This document shows, one piece after another, positions 11,801 through 22,290 of a stretch of DNA of 64,000 nucleotides; the stretch's first letter is position 1, and each line of letters opens with the position of its first letter. The notes under the pieces are model-generated. The model worked only from the letters and a program-made list of their open reading frames with translations, ran no database searches and was not told where the DNA came from. The translations under genes were made by a program, and so were the position numbers. The DNA is from Talpa occidentalis. Taxonomy: Eukaryota > Chordata > Mammalia > Eulipotyphla > Talpidae. The stretch is taken from assembly GCF_014898055.3 (NCBI RefSeq), contig NW_023605083.1:62784228-62848227 (forward strand). Direction: 5' to 3'.

Positions 11801-12600
11801 CAAATAGAGAGCCCAGAAATAAAGCCACACTTATATGAACAACTAATCTTTGACAAAGGAGCAAAGAATATGCAATGGAACACAGACAGTTTGTTCAATA
11901 AATGGTACTGGGAAAACTGGACCTCCACATGCAAAAAAATGAAACTAGACCACTATCTCTCACTGTGCACAAAAATCAACTCAAAATGGATAAAAGAACT
12001 GGACATAAGACCTGAAACCATAAAATATATAGAAGAAAATATAGGTAAAACACTATAAGACATACATCTCAGAAACATCTTTAAAGACTCATCACCCAAA
12101 GCAGTGATAGTGAAGGCAAAGATAACACCTGGGATTACATCAGACTGAAAAGCTTCTGCACAGCCAAAGAGTCATTAACCAAAACAGAGAGACACCCCAC
12201 TGATTAGGAAAAAATCTTGGCACTCCATCCAACTGATAAGGGACTGATCACAAAGATATACAAAGAATTCACACAGCTCAACAAAAACAGAATAAACAGT
12301 TCAGTCAAGAAATGGGCAGAAGAACTCAAAAGACATTTCTCCAAAGAGGAAATGCAAATGGCCAACAGGCATATGAAAAATGTTCCACATCCCTTATCAT
12401 CAGGGAAATGAAATTCAAAACCACATTGAGATACCACCTTACACCAGTAAGAATGGCACATATCAAAAAAAAACAAGCAACAACAAATGTTGGTGAGGAT
12501 GTGGTGAAAAAGGAACTCTCCTGCATAGCTGGTGGGTGTGCAAACTTGTCCAACCACTGTGGAAAGCTGTCTGGAGGTTCCTCAGTCTACTAAAAATGGA
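8812..12600 (+). pseudogene. LINE-1 ORF2 (endonuclease-reverse transcriptase), broken
   Basis: Starts ATG with ISILTLNVNGLN, the LINE-1 endonuclease N-terminus, but meets a stop within ~30 codons. Later fragments preserve endonuclease (9226-9828), RT fingers with [14 protein letters not shown] (10097-10474), [11 protein letters not shown] (10508), and the catalytic FADDM at 10916-10930. The C-terminal part (11645-12058) also survives. A SINE sits at 11323-11590. Many stops and frameshifts make it non-functional. Confidence 0.92.
11323..11590 (+). repeat. tRNA-derived SINE inserted in LINE-1 ORF2
   Basis: Same young family, interrupting the LINE-1 reverse-transcriptase region. A 15 bp duplication AAAAATCC(A/T)AATGAC flanks it at 11308-11322 and 11591-11605 with one mismatch. 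It therefore inserted after the LINE-1. Confidence 0.93.
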
Positions 12601-12649
12601 GCTACCATAAGACCCGGCAATTCCACTCCTAGGGATCTACCCAAAGGAC

Positions 12650-12923
12650 AGCTTTCAGGTCTCAGTGGCCCTGCTCTGGGCCAACCCTGTTTGGCTGGAT
12701 ATTTACCCATCAGGGGAGGAGTAACTTTGGGTGCTTGATTTAAAAACTGTAGCCATTCTTTCCCTTGTCATCTCTTTATCGCACACTAATTGCATTAAAG
12801 TTCCTTTCCATTAAAGGTCTTATACACTTAAGTATGTTTTGTCTTGATGAGGCAGATGACAGAATCTATTTAGATCAGACAGGTTTGGGGGTCCTGGAGT
12901 GTCCCTCATCCTGCCCTGTAACA
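12650..12923 (+). mobile_element. Partial LTR, same family as the 3.9 and 5.1 kb copies, opposite strand
   Basis: Matches the 3' half of the LTR (GGGCCAA, TTTACCCA, ATTAAAG, GATGAGGCAGATG, CCCTGTAACA) and ends with TGTAACA at 12923. The 5' half is missing. The left edge joins LINE-1 ORF2 directly. It is more diverged than the two left copies. Confidence 0.75.
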
Positions 12924-13700
12924 TTCTCAAGTGTACAAGTAACATTCTCAAGGATGGAGCACATGTTGGGTAATAAAACAAGTGTCAATAAATTCATCAA
13001 GACTGAAATTATTATTATATCAATATCTTCTCTGATTTCAGGAGTATTAAAACTAGAAATCAACCACAAAAAGAAACCCAGTCATTATGTGGCCTGAGCA
13101 AAAACAGAAAAAAATGCTTTTACTGGTTCTTTTAAAAAATACACAAAATTGTCAGACCTCTTGCTAGACTCACAAATTTAAAAAGGGAGAACACTCTAAA
13201 ATATCAGAAATAAAACAGACATCTCAGGAATATAGAAATGTTAAGAGACTACTATAAATATCTTTATACCAATAAATTGGATGTTTCTACCAAATCAGCA
13301 CTAGATGTTTCTACCAAACCTTAAAAGAGGGAATAATACCTAGCCTTCTCAATGTTAAAATACACAAGATATCTCACCACAAACTACTTATTCATCCAAG
13401 AACAAGACAATAATCGTTTTCCAGCAGGAAAACCTGAATGATAACCACCTTAACATTACCAGTAAGAGGACAAATTAATTCCATGCACCTTCTAATACAA
13501 TGCACTGAGGTACTTCTACAAAACATCACTGGGGTACTTCTACAAAAATAAAGAGCATGAATCTAATCATGAGGGAAAACAGATAAAATTAAATTGAAGG
13601 ATATTCTGCAAAATAACCAGTCTCTACTTTCAAAATGTCATGGTCGAGGAGCAAACAAAAGGCTAAGAAAATATTCCAAAAGACTAAACAAATCTGACAA
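12924..13700 (+). repeat. Old LINE-1 relic (ORF2 and 3' end)
   Basis: The segment from 12930 resembles LINE-1 endonuclease sequence (GGAGCACATGTTGGGTAATA). 13100-13330 matches later ORF2. 13540-13700 resembles an old LINE-1-type 3' end (ATTCTGCAAAATAACCAG). Many deletions; no intact frame. Confidence 0.6.
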
Positions 13701-13979
13701 CTAAATACACTGAATGGCTTTACATTGACTATTACACCAGGAAAAAAAGTAGCTTTAAAGGTAATTAGGACTAAAATTAAATTTTTAATATGGGCTGTGA
13801 ATTATAGTATTGCGTCAGCGTGAAAGTCCTTATAGTTATAAGTGTCCTGTGATTAAGTAAAAGATGCCCTTGTTTTCTTAAATATTTAAGCATCTAGTGT
13901 TAAAGGATAAAATGTCTCCAACCTACCCTCAAACAGTTAATTGAAAGAACGTGGTTTGTTTTTTTGTTTAAGTTCAAAG

Positions 13980-15224
13980 CAGGTAGGGGCCCTGCCCCTC
14001 CCTAAGAAAACAACAGGAAACCCCGGGGGCCAAGGACGGGCTGACCCCACACCCTGATTCTGGGTCGGGCTGTTGCCCCTGCTTTCCCCCCCACCCCACC
14101 CCCAGAGCTGGCCCCACCGCGGTACCTGGGCTTTGGGGTGTAGGGGAGGTGGGGGCGCACATCCGCTGTCCTGGCGTTGTGGGCCTGCACCCTAGCTCCT
14201 CGGCTCATCCACTCCCGAGGCAGCCCCCAGATGCGCGTGGTCCAGTGTGGGGTGGCTAAGTGGGGGTGTTGAGTTCCTCAGCAACCACACACAGGAGCGC
14301 AGCGACACGGGCTGCTTTGTTGCCAGGGCGCCGGCATGTCCTTGGCCCGGGTGGTCGTGTGTCCGAAGAGTCCATCAAGATGAAGTTCACCCACGACCAG
14401 ACTTCCCCAAACCACACCAGAGGATTGTCCACAATGAGGGAGATGGTGCGGGCACGAGCGCGGAAGGGGATGGGCGCACCAGCACATCGGGAACACGGTG
14501 CTGAAGCCAGGGTCCCACCAGGCCGCCCTCATCAGCGTTATAAACACCCTCTGCAGCTGCTACCGAGGCCGCGGGCCAGACAAGCCCGAGAACCGCTGCT
14601 CGCCCTGGTGGTTGGAGCTACAGCAGGTGCAGCAGGTGCCCGGGACGCACACTAGATCAGCTCAAGACCCGGCTGCAGGGCCGCGCGGCACCAAATCCCG
14701 GTACACGCGGAACTGCCACGTGTAGATCGTCAAGAATGAGGGGCTCGAGGCAGCCCACGGGGCCACTGTCCCCGGCCTGGGCCGGCTAGGCCTGAGCGTG
14801 GCCATCTTGGTCGTCTACAAGGAGGTGATGAAGCTGTTCCACAAAGTGTGGAAAACAGACTGAGCCCCCAGAGCGCCAGCCCTGCCCCCACCGCCCTCAT
14901 CTCAAGTTTGCATTGCCTTCGTGCCAAAAGGCCCCCTCTCCCGTCTCTTGCACTCCTGGGCTGGCCCTGTGCCATGGGGCCGGGTCCATGTGTCCCACAG
15001 TGCCAGGTGACCCCATGGCCTGTATGTCCATGTGTCCGCGAGGCTGAGTGCCCCCTGTCCACGTGCTTACTCACATGCCTGAGTTTTATATTATAAATCA
15101 TATGACCCTGTGCCCCCCTTTCTGAGGTGCCTTGTGACCCAGGCTCCAGCCCGGTGCCTTCCAGCCTGGGCAGCACTGGCACCTGCACCACCCTTCCACA
15201 CCTGCCTCTGGCCTCAACCTGGCC
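13980..15224 (+). pseudogene. SLC25A1: Processed pseudogene of SLC25A1 (mitochondrial citrate carrier)
   Basis: The parent gene encodes the inner-membrane citrate/malate exchanger. This copy is intronless and GC-rich in an AT-rich neighbourhood. Successive fragments of the protein appear in order. HPPRY is near 14113. A GLSSLLYGSIPKAAV-like stretch is near 14190-14225. EFLSNH is near 14270, KMKFTHDQTSPN is near 14378-14413, and LGRL...VAIL sits near 14780. The terminal HKVWKTD is followed by TGA at about 14841-14863. Frameshifts and small indels separate them, so it cannot make a carrier. About 360 bp of apparent 3' UTR follow, ending where an LTR begins at ~15226. The 5' edge is approximate and no poly(A) tail is visible. 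Confidence 0.85.
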
Positions 15225-15225
15225 T

Positions 15226-15532
15226 TGTTACTGAACAGGGATAGGGGCACCCCAGAAACCCCAAACCTGCCTACTCTAAATAGGTTCTGCTGGCTGCCTC
15301 ATCAAGACAAAACATGTAAGCGCTTTCATGGAAAGGAACTTTAAAACAATGAGTGTGCAGTACAGAAAAGATAAAGAACAGTTTCCAAATCAAGCCTCAA
15401 GGCAAGCCAGCAGCTGGTGCCCTCTCACTGCCACCATTGGCCTAAATGGCCCTTGGTCCCTCCTGCTCCCCAGGACAGAGGGGCACCCACCGCTGTCAGG
15501 ACCAGCTTCCCAAGGCAGAATAAGCTGGATCT
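15226..15532 (-). mobile_element. Diverged partial LTR, related to the 3.9/5.1 kb family
   Basis: The plus-strand text TGTTACTGAACAGGGAT, GCACCCCAGAAACCCCAAACC, GGTTCTGCTGGCTGCCTCATCAA... follows the left end of the other minus-strand LTRs, with many substitutions. Similarity fades by about 15.45 kb, so the right limit is uncertain. Confidence 0.6.
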
Positions 15533-16345
15533 GTCACCAAAAAAATACATCACTGTATTGCACTTGTGCGTGGAGAACAGATAGATTTATTACCACATTC
15601 TTTCTACTCGGCTTGCACTTTCCCTATTTCCTGTGTCCTTATGGCATTTCACTTACTCAGGATCACCAAGGATAAACAGGCTGTCCAGATAGAGGACTGC
15701 AGGGGAACTTGGTCACACCACATGAATAAGCAGACAGTTCTCCTTTTAGGAAAAGAGAAGTAACAGCTAGACTTGAATGATACAAGAATTTACAAAAGTT
15801 GCAGTGAAAGGTCAGGCGGGAACCAGAGTTACTAGGGTGAAAAGGTAGGAAGCCCACCTAGGGGCGAGAATGAGGACCTGCTGATACCATGGGAAAACAA
15901 CTGTTCCTCCTTACCTGCAAAAGCCCGTTTCCCTCTTCCCATCCTATGAAAACCTGCCTTCCCCTGACAATATGCGCGGCTTCACCGACCCCCACCTTGG
16001 GTCGGTGAAGTTAGCCAGGGAACGCAATAAAGCCCCCCCTGTTTTAATAAGTTTATATAAATCTTACATCATTTTTCATCTTTGCACAATGTATGCATTT
16101 TCATTTTGGTCCTATTCCCCATACAATTGCACCCCCCCTTATTTTGATCCTTATCCTTCCTCTCCCCGCCCCTCCCCCCTCCCGTAGTGTTACTCTCTGG
16201 TTTATAGTTACTTGTTGATTTTGATTTTTACTTTGTATTAATCTTTTTCCTGGTCCCTTATTTAGGTTTTCTAAATTTGAATAAAGCCCCCCTTTAAACT
16301 TATTCTGTGGTCCTCGTCTTTCCCTCCATTTCTTCCCCTGCCGAA
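15533..16345 (+). mobile_element. Second LTR-like element, plus strand, interrupted by a LINE-1
   Basis: A different, non-LINE sequence with an AATAAAGCCCCCC poly(A)-signal region (16026), then on the other side of a LINE-1 insert the same signal again (16280). It continues into TTCTGTGGTCCTCGTCTTTCC, as in the R-U5 part of class I retroviral LTRs. Both outer limits are estimates. Confidence 0.45.
16052..16279 (-). mobile_element. Short 3'-end LINE-1 insertion in an LTR
   Basis: Reverse complement closely follows the LINE-1 3' UTR seen at 48.5-48.7 kb (CCCCATACAATTGCACCCCC, GTTGATTTTGAT, TTTTCCTGGTCCCTTATTTA). AATAAAGCCCCCC lies on both sides (16026 and 16280), a probable target-site duplication. 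Confidence 0.75.
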
Positions 16346-16975
16346 GCTTTCAGCTGGATGCTGAAATTTGGGGATGATGGGCTAGAGTGACCCATTCAAG
16401 ACAAACTTGAAATAAATGTGCTAAACCCAAATGGGCTTGTTTAATTGTAAAACACAGGAAACATCTGTTAATGGCTTCACATTTTTTAATATTAACTTGA
16501 GACTATTTTCCTGAAGATCAGTGGTTATAATAAATCATTCATCACCATGCAACAAGGTAAAAAAATTCTAGAAGATTGACAATAAGATATTAAATGCAAA
16601 TGGGCATTGATATTAGAGGAAATTATCACCCACGTACTACGATTTTGTATCTAAGGAGAATAGATTGAAATTGTTCCCCAGCAAGTTTGGTGACGTAGCC
16701 TAGTGAAAGAAATAAAAATTAGTAATTTTCTTGCAGCCAGCTGAAAAAGCAACCAGAAAGATACTATTATCAGCTACATTAAAATTGAGAGTCTAGGATG
16801 AGTCTAACAACATAGATACAGATAAAAATGATCTAGAGTTCAGCTAATTGAAAAATCATTGTGGACTATGGGTGATGGCAAAGTTGGCTGGAACATTAAT
16901 GGAATCCTAAACTCTGTGTTCCAGGGTTTAAAGGCAGTAACTTTCACTTTCTTTCCACCTTCTTTATATCATGAA
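16346..16975. other. Intergenic sequence, nothing recognised
   Basis: AT-rich with no open frame of note. Probably old repeat debris, but I cannot assign it. Confidence 0.4.
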
Positions 16976-17519
16976 AAAGTATTTTACACGAGAAAATATT
17001 TTACATGATTTGCAAGTATTTTCCCCCAATCTGTGGGCTGTCTTGTCTCTTGGTGGTGTCCCTTGAAATAAAGATACTCATTTTAAGGAAGATGTATATG
17101 AATTGTCTAATGGTATTATAAATAAAATTGATTTGGGTAAATTGATCTTGTATCCTCATCCTTGCTGAATGCCTTTATTTTTTCTAACTGGTTTTCAATG
17201 GACTCATTGGATTTTCTATATACAAATATATATTATAATCTAGAAATATGTTATTTCTTCCTTTCCAATTTGGATGCATTTTATTTCATTTTCTTGACTC
17301 ATTGCTCTGGTTAAAGACCCAGTATAATGTTGAATAGAAATGATGAGAATAAACATCTTTATCTCATTCTTGATCTTAATAGGAAAGCATTCCTCTTTCT
17401 CCATTATGTATTGTGTAACCCCATCCTGTAACATTGTGTACTGTTATTTTTCACTTTGTATGATGTAAGCTGTTCTTGTACATGCCATTTATCAAATTGA
17501 TGACGTTTCCTCCTATCCT

Positions 17520-17631
17520 GTGTTTTTTGTTTTGTGGGACCCTCGCAGAGACGGGGAACGAACCGGTGCTGCAGAGGCTGCGGGCAGCATCGCAGCCCAG
17601 CGCTCAACCGCTGCGCCACCAGGGGACGCCC
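17520..17631 (-). repeat. Truncated SINE, head portion only
   Basis: Only the tRNA-like head and a T-rich (tail-side) junction remain. It is flanked by TCCTCCTATCCT at 17508-17519 and 17632-17643. A SINE keeping its head but lacking its body suggests a short or internally primed insertion. Confidence 0.82.
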
Positions 17632-17747
17632 TCCTCCTATCCTCTTTTAAATATGAAGCTGTGTTCAATTTGTCAAATGCTTTTTCTGCATCTATTGAGA
17701 TCATGTGGTTTTGTCCTTTATTATGTGTACAATGTTTTACATGAATT

Positions 17748-18000
17748 GGACCTCCCTGGTGGCACAAGGGTTAAAGACAGTGCTATCAAGCTACTGCCAG
17801 CCAGTAAAGCACGAGTTCGATCCCCAGCCAGCTAGGGAGCTGACCCACATGGCACAGCAGACCTCTCGTCTTGCCCGATGCTTCCCTCAGAGGTGTATTT
17901 CAGTACATCTACCTGTTCTGCTTCCCACTCTTTGGTGAGTCCTTTCACCCCCTAACTGTACCCCAGTTCTTATATGCATGAATAAATCTTCTACCAAAAT
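17748..18000 (+). repeat. Older SINE subfamily copy
   Basis: The head reads CCTCCCTGGTGGCACAAGGG and the body CCCACATGGCACAGCAGACC, ending in ATGCATGAATAAATC. It is related to the young SINE but has a diagnostic CACAAGGGTTAA head and a CACAGCAG body, like the copy at 47.2 kb. Confidence 0.8.
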
Positions 18001-18539
18001 TTTTTTAATGTTCTTCATATGTAAAAAACCTTATATTCCTAAAATCAATCCCCCCATATGGTCATGATGTATAACCCCTCTTATATTTTGCTTCATTCCA
18101 TTTCTAGTATTTTGTTGAAGATTTTCATGTGTATACTTATAAGAGAAATTGCTCTAGAGTTTTTCTTTTCTTCTCATCTGATGTCTTTGTCTGCCTTTGG
18201 TATCAGGGTGCCATTTCATTTTCAGATAAGATACCAACATCACAGAATGAGTTAGGAAGTATTCCCTCTTGTATTTTTTTCAATAGATTTGAAGAAACAG
18301 TAGTCTTTAGAATTCACCATCCGGGACTGAGCTTTTCTTTGTAGATAGCTTTTTGATTATTTAGTTGATAGAGCTCTAGTCATATTTTCTATTTCTTTAG
18401 TACAATTTTAGTTTGTCTTCCTAAAAAGTTGTCCATTTCATGCTATCTAACTTGTTCGTATACACTTGTGTATAGGATTCCTCTATATTCCTATTTTAAA
18501 GATCAGTACAGAGAACTGTATCATCAAATAGGTAAAATT

Positions 18540-18860
18540 GGAGTCCAAGATAGCACCAGGAAAAAAATGAGTAAATAATGGCCTAAGATATCCCAAATTT
18601 GGTGAAGTACAAAAATTTAGAAATTCAAAAATCAAAGCAAATCTTAAACAGGATAAATACAAAGGAAAACATACATAATCATCAGAGTGATTAAACCCCA
18701 AAACAGAAAAAATCCTGGAAACTGCCAGAGGAAATGACAAATCCAAGGAAACAATTTAAATGAGCACAGATGTCACACAGGAAACCTAAGAGGCCAGAAA
18801 CAGTGGAACACCTTTGTAGTGCTGAAATAAAACTTGATGACTAGTAGGAGAGAACAAGCA
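18540..18860 (+). repeat. LINE-1 ORF1-like relic, plus strand
   Basis: Resembles the LINE-1 ORF1 C-terminal and following region (CCAGAGGAAATGACAAATCC, GGAAACCTAAGAGGCCAGAA). It lies next to minus-strand ORF2 sequence, consistent with an inverted or rearranged old element. Confidence 0.55.
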
Positions 18861-19079
18861 AAGTAAATCTCACATTTTAGCTTATCTCACATAGCAGAGA
18901 ATTTTTTTCGCAGTTTACAGTATGTGCCTGTACCTGATTCTTTATGTCCATAGCCATATATATAAATCTTAGTCAAAAGAACTGCCTATTTGCTGTCTTA
19001 TGCTCATCTGGAGTTACTTTCATCAAAAAAAAATTTCTCCATGCACTCAATAACAATCATTCAGTTGTCTTGTCTTACC

Positions 19080-22000
19080 TTTATTTGTTTTGCCTTATAA
19101 TTTCCCCTTAAGCCAACAATTTCCGCTCGAGGAGCTCAGAATACAAAAGGCAGTAAGATCTTTCTGATGTTTAAGTATATAGTCAGTGCTTTAGAAGTTG
19201 AACTTTTCCCCTAAATAACTGGTAAAATTAATGCACTCCTTCAAAAGAAGTGATCACGCAGCTTTTATTTTCCACTTATTATCTTCTTTGGCATGGAAAG
19301 AATTTTTCTTTCAAAGACGATCACATGCTTGGCTAGATGACTATATATTGCAGAGGATTCTATGAAGACTTTGCATATAAAATACAAAAATCTATTACAC
19401 AAACATCCATTTAACAACAGTTTGTACATTACAATGAGTGCCCAAAAAAAAAAAAAAAAAAAAAAAGGAACAAACCAAAAAGCCTCCTTCTACTTAACAA
19501 GCAGCATGAATGTATTGTGGCTGCAGCAGGTAGAAACGTCCCCCTAGCGGGCAGTGTCCATGCCTGCAGTTGCACCTAGAGTGAGTACATGAGTACAAGA
19601 TGGGAGAGGGGAACAGTGGGGATTTGGTGGCCTTCAGATTTATTGTGCAGGTGAACTCTATTACAGGCAGAAACACTGAAAATTATAAATGGGACACAAA
19701 CATTAAAGAAACTGTTGCTCTTTATCACCAAAAAGATAATCTTACACTATTTTATTGTTCTCAGTTCCAATTACCAAACTTCAAGTATCACTAAAATTGT
19801 GAAGATATATCTAGTGCACTAAATCCAGGAATAAGGAATTCAGTAATTAGACTATCTTAATCAGATGCTTGTATGACAAGTAGCACTGAATATTCCTAGA
19901 GGAAAAAAATATTAAAAATCTGTTCCAGATAGCTTTGAAAGATAAAGGCCAAAGATAAAAACATGCTTGGATCCTTCTGCCATTTGTTCAACAGTATCAA
20001 CATCCCACAATTACAAACTCTCAGTTATTAACCCTTTTAAATAAAAACGTAAGCACATGCACACCAAGACCTACTGCAACAGGAGGCCCTGATTTAGCAT
20101 TGTTATGTAAAATAAATGTTTTGGCTGGCCAAGATGAAGGCATTAAGTGTACAAATTAGAAATGCGATTAGAAAGCTCAAATAAATAAATTCAATAGCAC
20201 AAGTATCTTAGCACCACACTCAGCACCATGGGAAATTCCCTATATTAAATAACAGAAAGTTGAAAAATCACAAAATTTGATGAGGTTTTAACACACGATG
20301 TAGGCCAAGAGTACAATTCTCGCTCTTTCATTCTTAGTTTCTGAAAATACCCGGCCTACACTGCATTTTTGCCTATAAACAGTTTCCTAGGTCCTATAAA
20401 TGAAAATCAGAGGTGACTTTGTGGAAAACACCAAGTCCTAAGTTTCTGAAAAACACCCAAAGCTGATTTTCACCAAGCAAAATCCATTTTAATTGGAAAT
20501 CCATTCCTAGGTTTCTTAAAATTCACACTACTACTGAAACAATTATATTTTGTATCAGCGAAGAAATCTTTTGGTAACAAATTTTCACTTGTAAACCCCT
20601 TTTTCAATCAGAAGCAACCCCAAAACTCAGAACATATAGCCAAGTTTAGGTACTATTGACGGTACTGTTTTTAAGAACTGAATAGCAACTCATTTGTGAG
20701 TTAGGAAAGGAATTTTAGTGAATCTGAGGTGCACGTGAAAATGGGGGTGGAGAGTGGTGGGGGGTGGGATGGTGTGTAGGTCAGGGGAGTAGAACCAAGG
20801 AATCAAAGTATATCACACATAGTAAGAGTATGCATTATTTCACAAAACATTTATTTCAGCTAATGATTTTACATTTTCTACATACACACACACACACTCT
20901 CTCTCATCTGGGTCACAACGCAAAAAAGGATTTTTAACTATGCGTCACAGTCCAAAAAGCTTGAAATTGGCCAATAGAGATCACCAAAATTAATAAACAT
21001 GGAGTTTCTATCTTGGTGTTGTCAATAAGGGGTCAGTATTGAGTGTAAGCGCATTTTCTGCTTGGAATCCAGGAGAAGCTAGGAGTTCTTGGTGTATCAT
21101 AAACATTTACATTAAACAAGTTTTCCCCCCTTGCTCTGCATCCTTACTTAGGCAGGGGTGTGAGCTGTAGAAAGAAAGGAAGAAACCCTGCAATTATTTT
21201 GAGTGGTATCACATTATTCCCAGATGGCTAATTAAAATGCTTTCCTTTCTCTCCTATAGCGGAAAAGAGGGTGGAAAATTTTAAGTTGGCTTTACAGCTT
21301 TGAGATTATAAATGGTCTAAACCAAAGCAGTTGTGATTTTGGTTTTTGGATAGGGTTTTGCTAAATATGCAACCAAAGATAGATAGAATGAGCACCCTTG
21401 TCCTAATCTATTTTCATCTGCCTGTAAAAGGACAATCCGAATGATCATGTGACTGTATTCTCCCTCTCAACCTGTGAAGACGCTAAATAATCATTTCTAA
21501 AAGTCAATTATCTAAACTAATGACAAGACAATATTCAGCTCCTGTGGTGCTGAGGTAATGGGTGGGTTTGGTAAAGGCTAGTGTATGCACCTTATCTTAG
21601 GAGTTTCTCAGGTCGGCCAGGGTTAGCACTGATCAGGAGCAGGTTGTAAAAGAAAGCATCACCAGGCAAGTCTTCAAACACCTGGGGTTTGGTTTTGGCA
21701 CAGACTCATAAAGGAAATTGTGTCATCTCATAGACTATTTCTTCAGGTGCAAAATAAGGGGGTTAAATGAAGTGATTACAGGTCCCTTTCTGAAATAATT
21801 TTATTTAATTTGGATGCAGTTGTAAGATTTTTATCCAGCGTGCTCTGCAACTTTTGTCTGTCAATTCATTTAATAACAGCTTTCTTTCTTTTAATAACTG
21901 TGTCAGTTTCATCTACAATCACCTCTCAAACATTCGAAGTTCCATTAAGTTCACTCAGCTCAGCTATTTTGAAAACATCGAGTAAAATAAAGCTAATAAG

Positions 22001-22150
22001 GAACAAAATTTAAGGCATTTTTTTTTTTTATTTCAGCCAAGGAATGATGCATGCTACAGATTAATCTTTACTTTTCCCACTTCTTTTCAAAGAATACCAC
22101 CATTTCAACCCCAATAAACATGGCACTTGTTTGTTTCTTCCCCTTCTAAT
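19080..22150 (-). other. ECPAS: ECPAS 3' UTR and downstream, candidate poly(A) signals
   Basis: No coding potential. AATAAA on the minus strand (TTTATT on plus) occurs at 22027-22032, 21800-21805, 20850-20855, 19264-19269 and 19080-19085, so the true 3' end cannot be chosen from sequence alone. The segment is mostly unique looking, without young SINE or LINE insertions, and LINE-1 remnants begin left of ~18.9 kb. That fits a long 3' UTR ending between about 19 and 22 kb (inference). A run of 24 A (plus) lies near 19443. Confidence 0.5.
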
Positions 22151-22290
22151 TTATTCCAGATTTTCAAGTGTTTTCTTCAGTAATGATGCTTTCTCCTGCA
22201 GTTCAGGTCTGCTGTCTGTCTCCATAGTTGCTAAAGATTCAATTAGGAGTGCTCGGCATTCAGATGTCAAACTTTCCCACTGTTTAGATT
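22151..22290 (-). CDS. ECPAS: ECPAS terminal coding exon with stop codon
   Basis: Encodes [20 protein letters not shown] through [10 protein letters not shown] and the stop TAA (plus-strand tta at 22151-22153). Acceptor ttcag lies just right of 22290. The exon continues left as 3' UTR. Confidence 0.97.

Larger units (their letters stand above)
6560..12650 (+). mobile_element. Near full-length LINE-1 (5' UTR, ORF1, ORF2), inactivated
   Basis: GC-rich 5' UTR (about 6560-7670), then ORF1 (7674-8519), an inter-ORF spacer and ORF2 (from ATG at 8812). Similarity ends at about 12650, just after the conserved 3' ORF2 block (GGCAATTCCACTCCTAGG). The 3' UTR and poly(A) are missing and LTR sequence follows directly. 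ORF1 has a premature stop and ORF2 several stops, frameshifts and a SINE insertion, so it cannot move. It is clearly younger than the surrounding LINE-1 relics because long frames survive. Confidence 0.93.
16976..18485 (-). repeat. Old LINE-1 ORF2 relic, minus strand, carrying two SINEs
   Basis: The plus-strand text CAATCTGTGGGCTGTCTTG and later segments are reverse-complement LINE-1 ORF2, including the RT region near 17240-17440. SINEs interrupt at 17520-17631 and 17748-18000. No intact frame. Confidence 0.7.

Noticed and set aside
13990..14260. CpG-rich promoter or CpG island at the GC-rich block
   Set aside because: The GC content is explained by retroposed SLC25A1 coding sequence (HPPRY and GLSSLLYGSIP-like stretches), not by a promoter with a downstream gene.
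14247..14655. Open frames of 85-131 codons in the GC-rich block
   Set aside because: They are frame-shifted pieces of the SLC25A1 pseudogene; no single frame follows the carrier protein.
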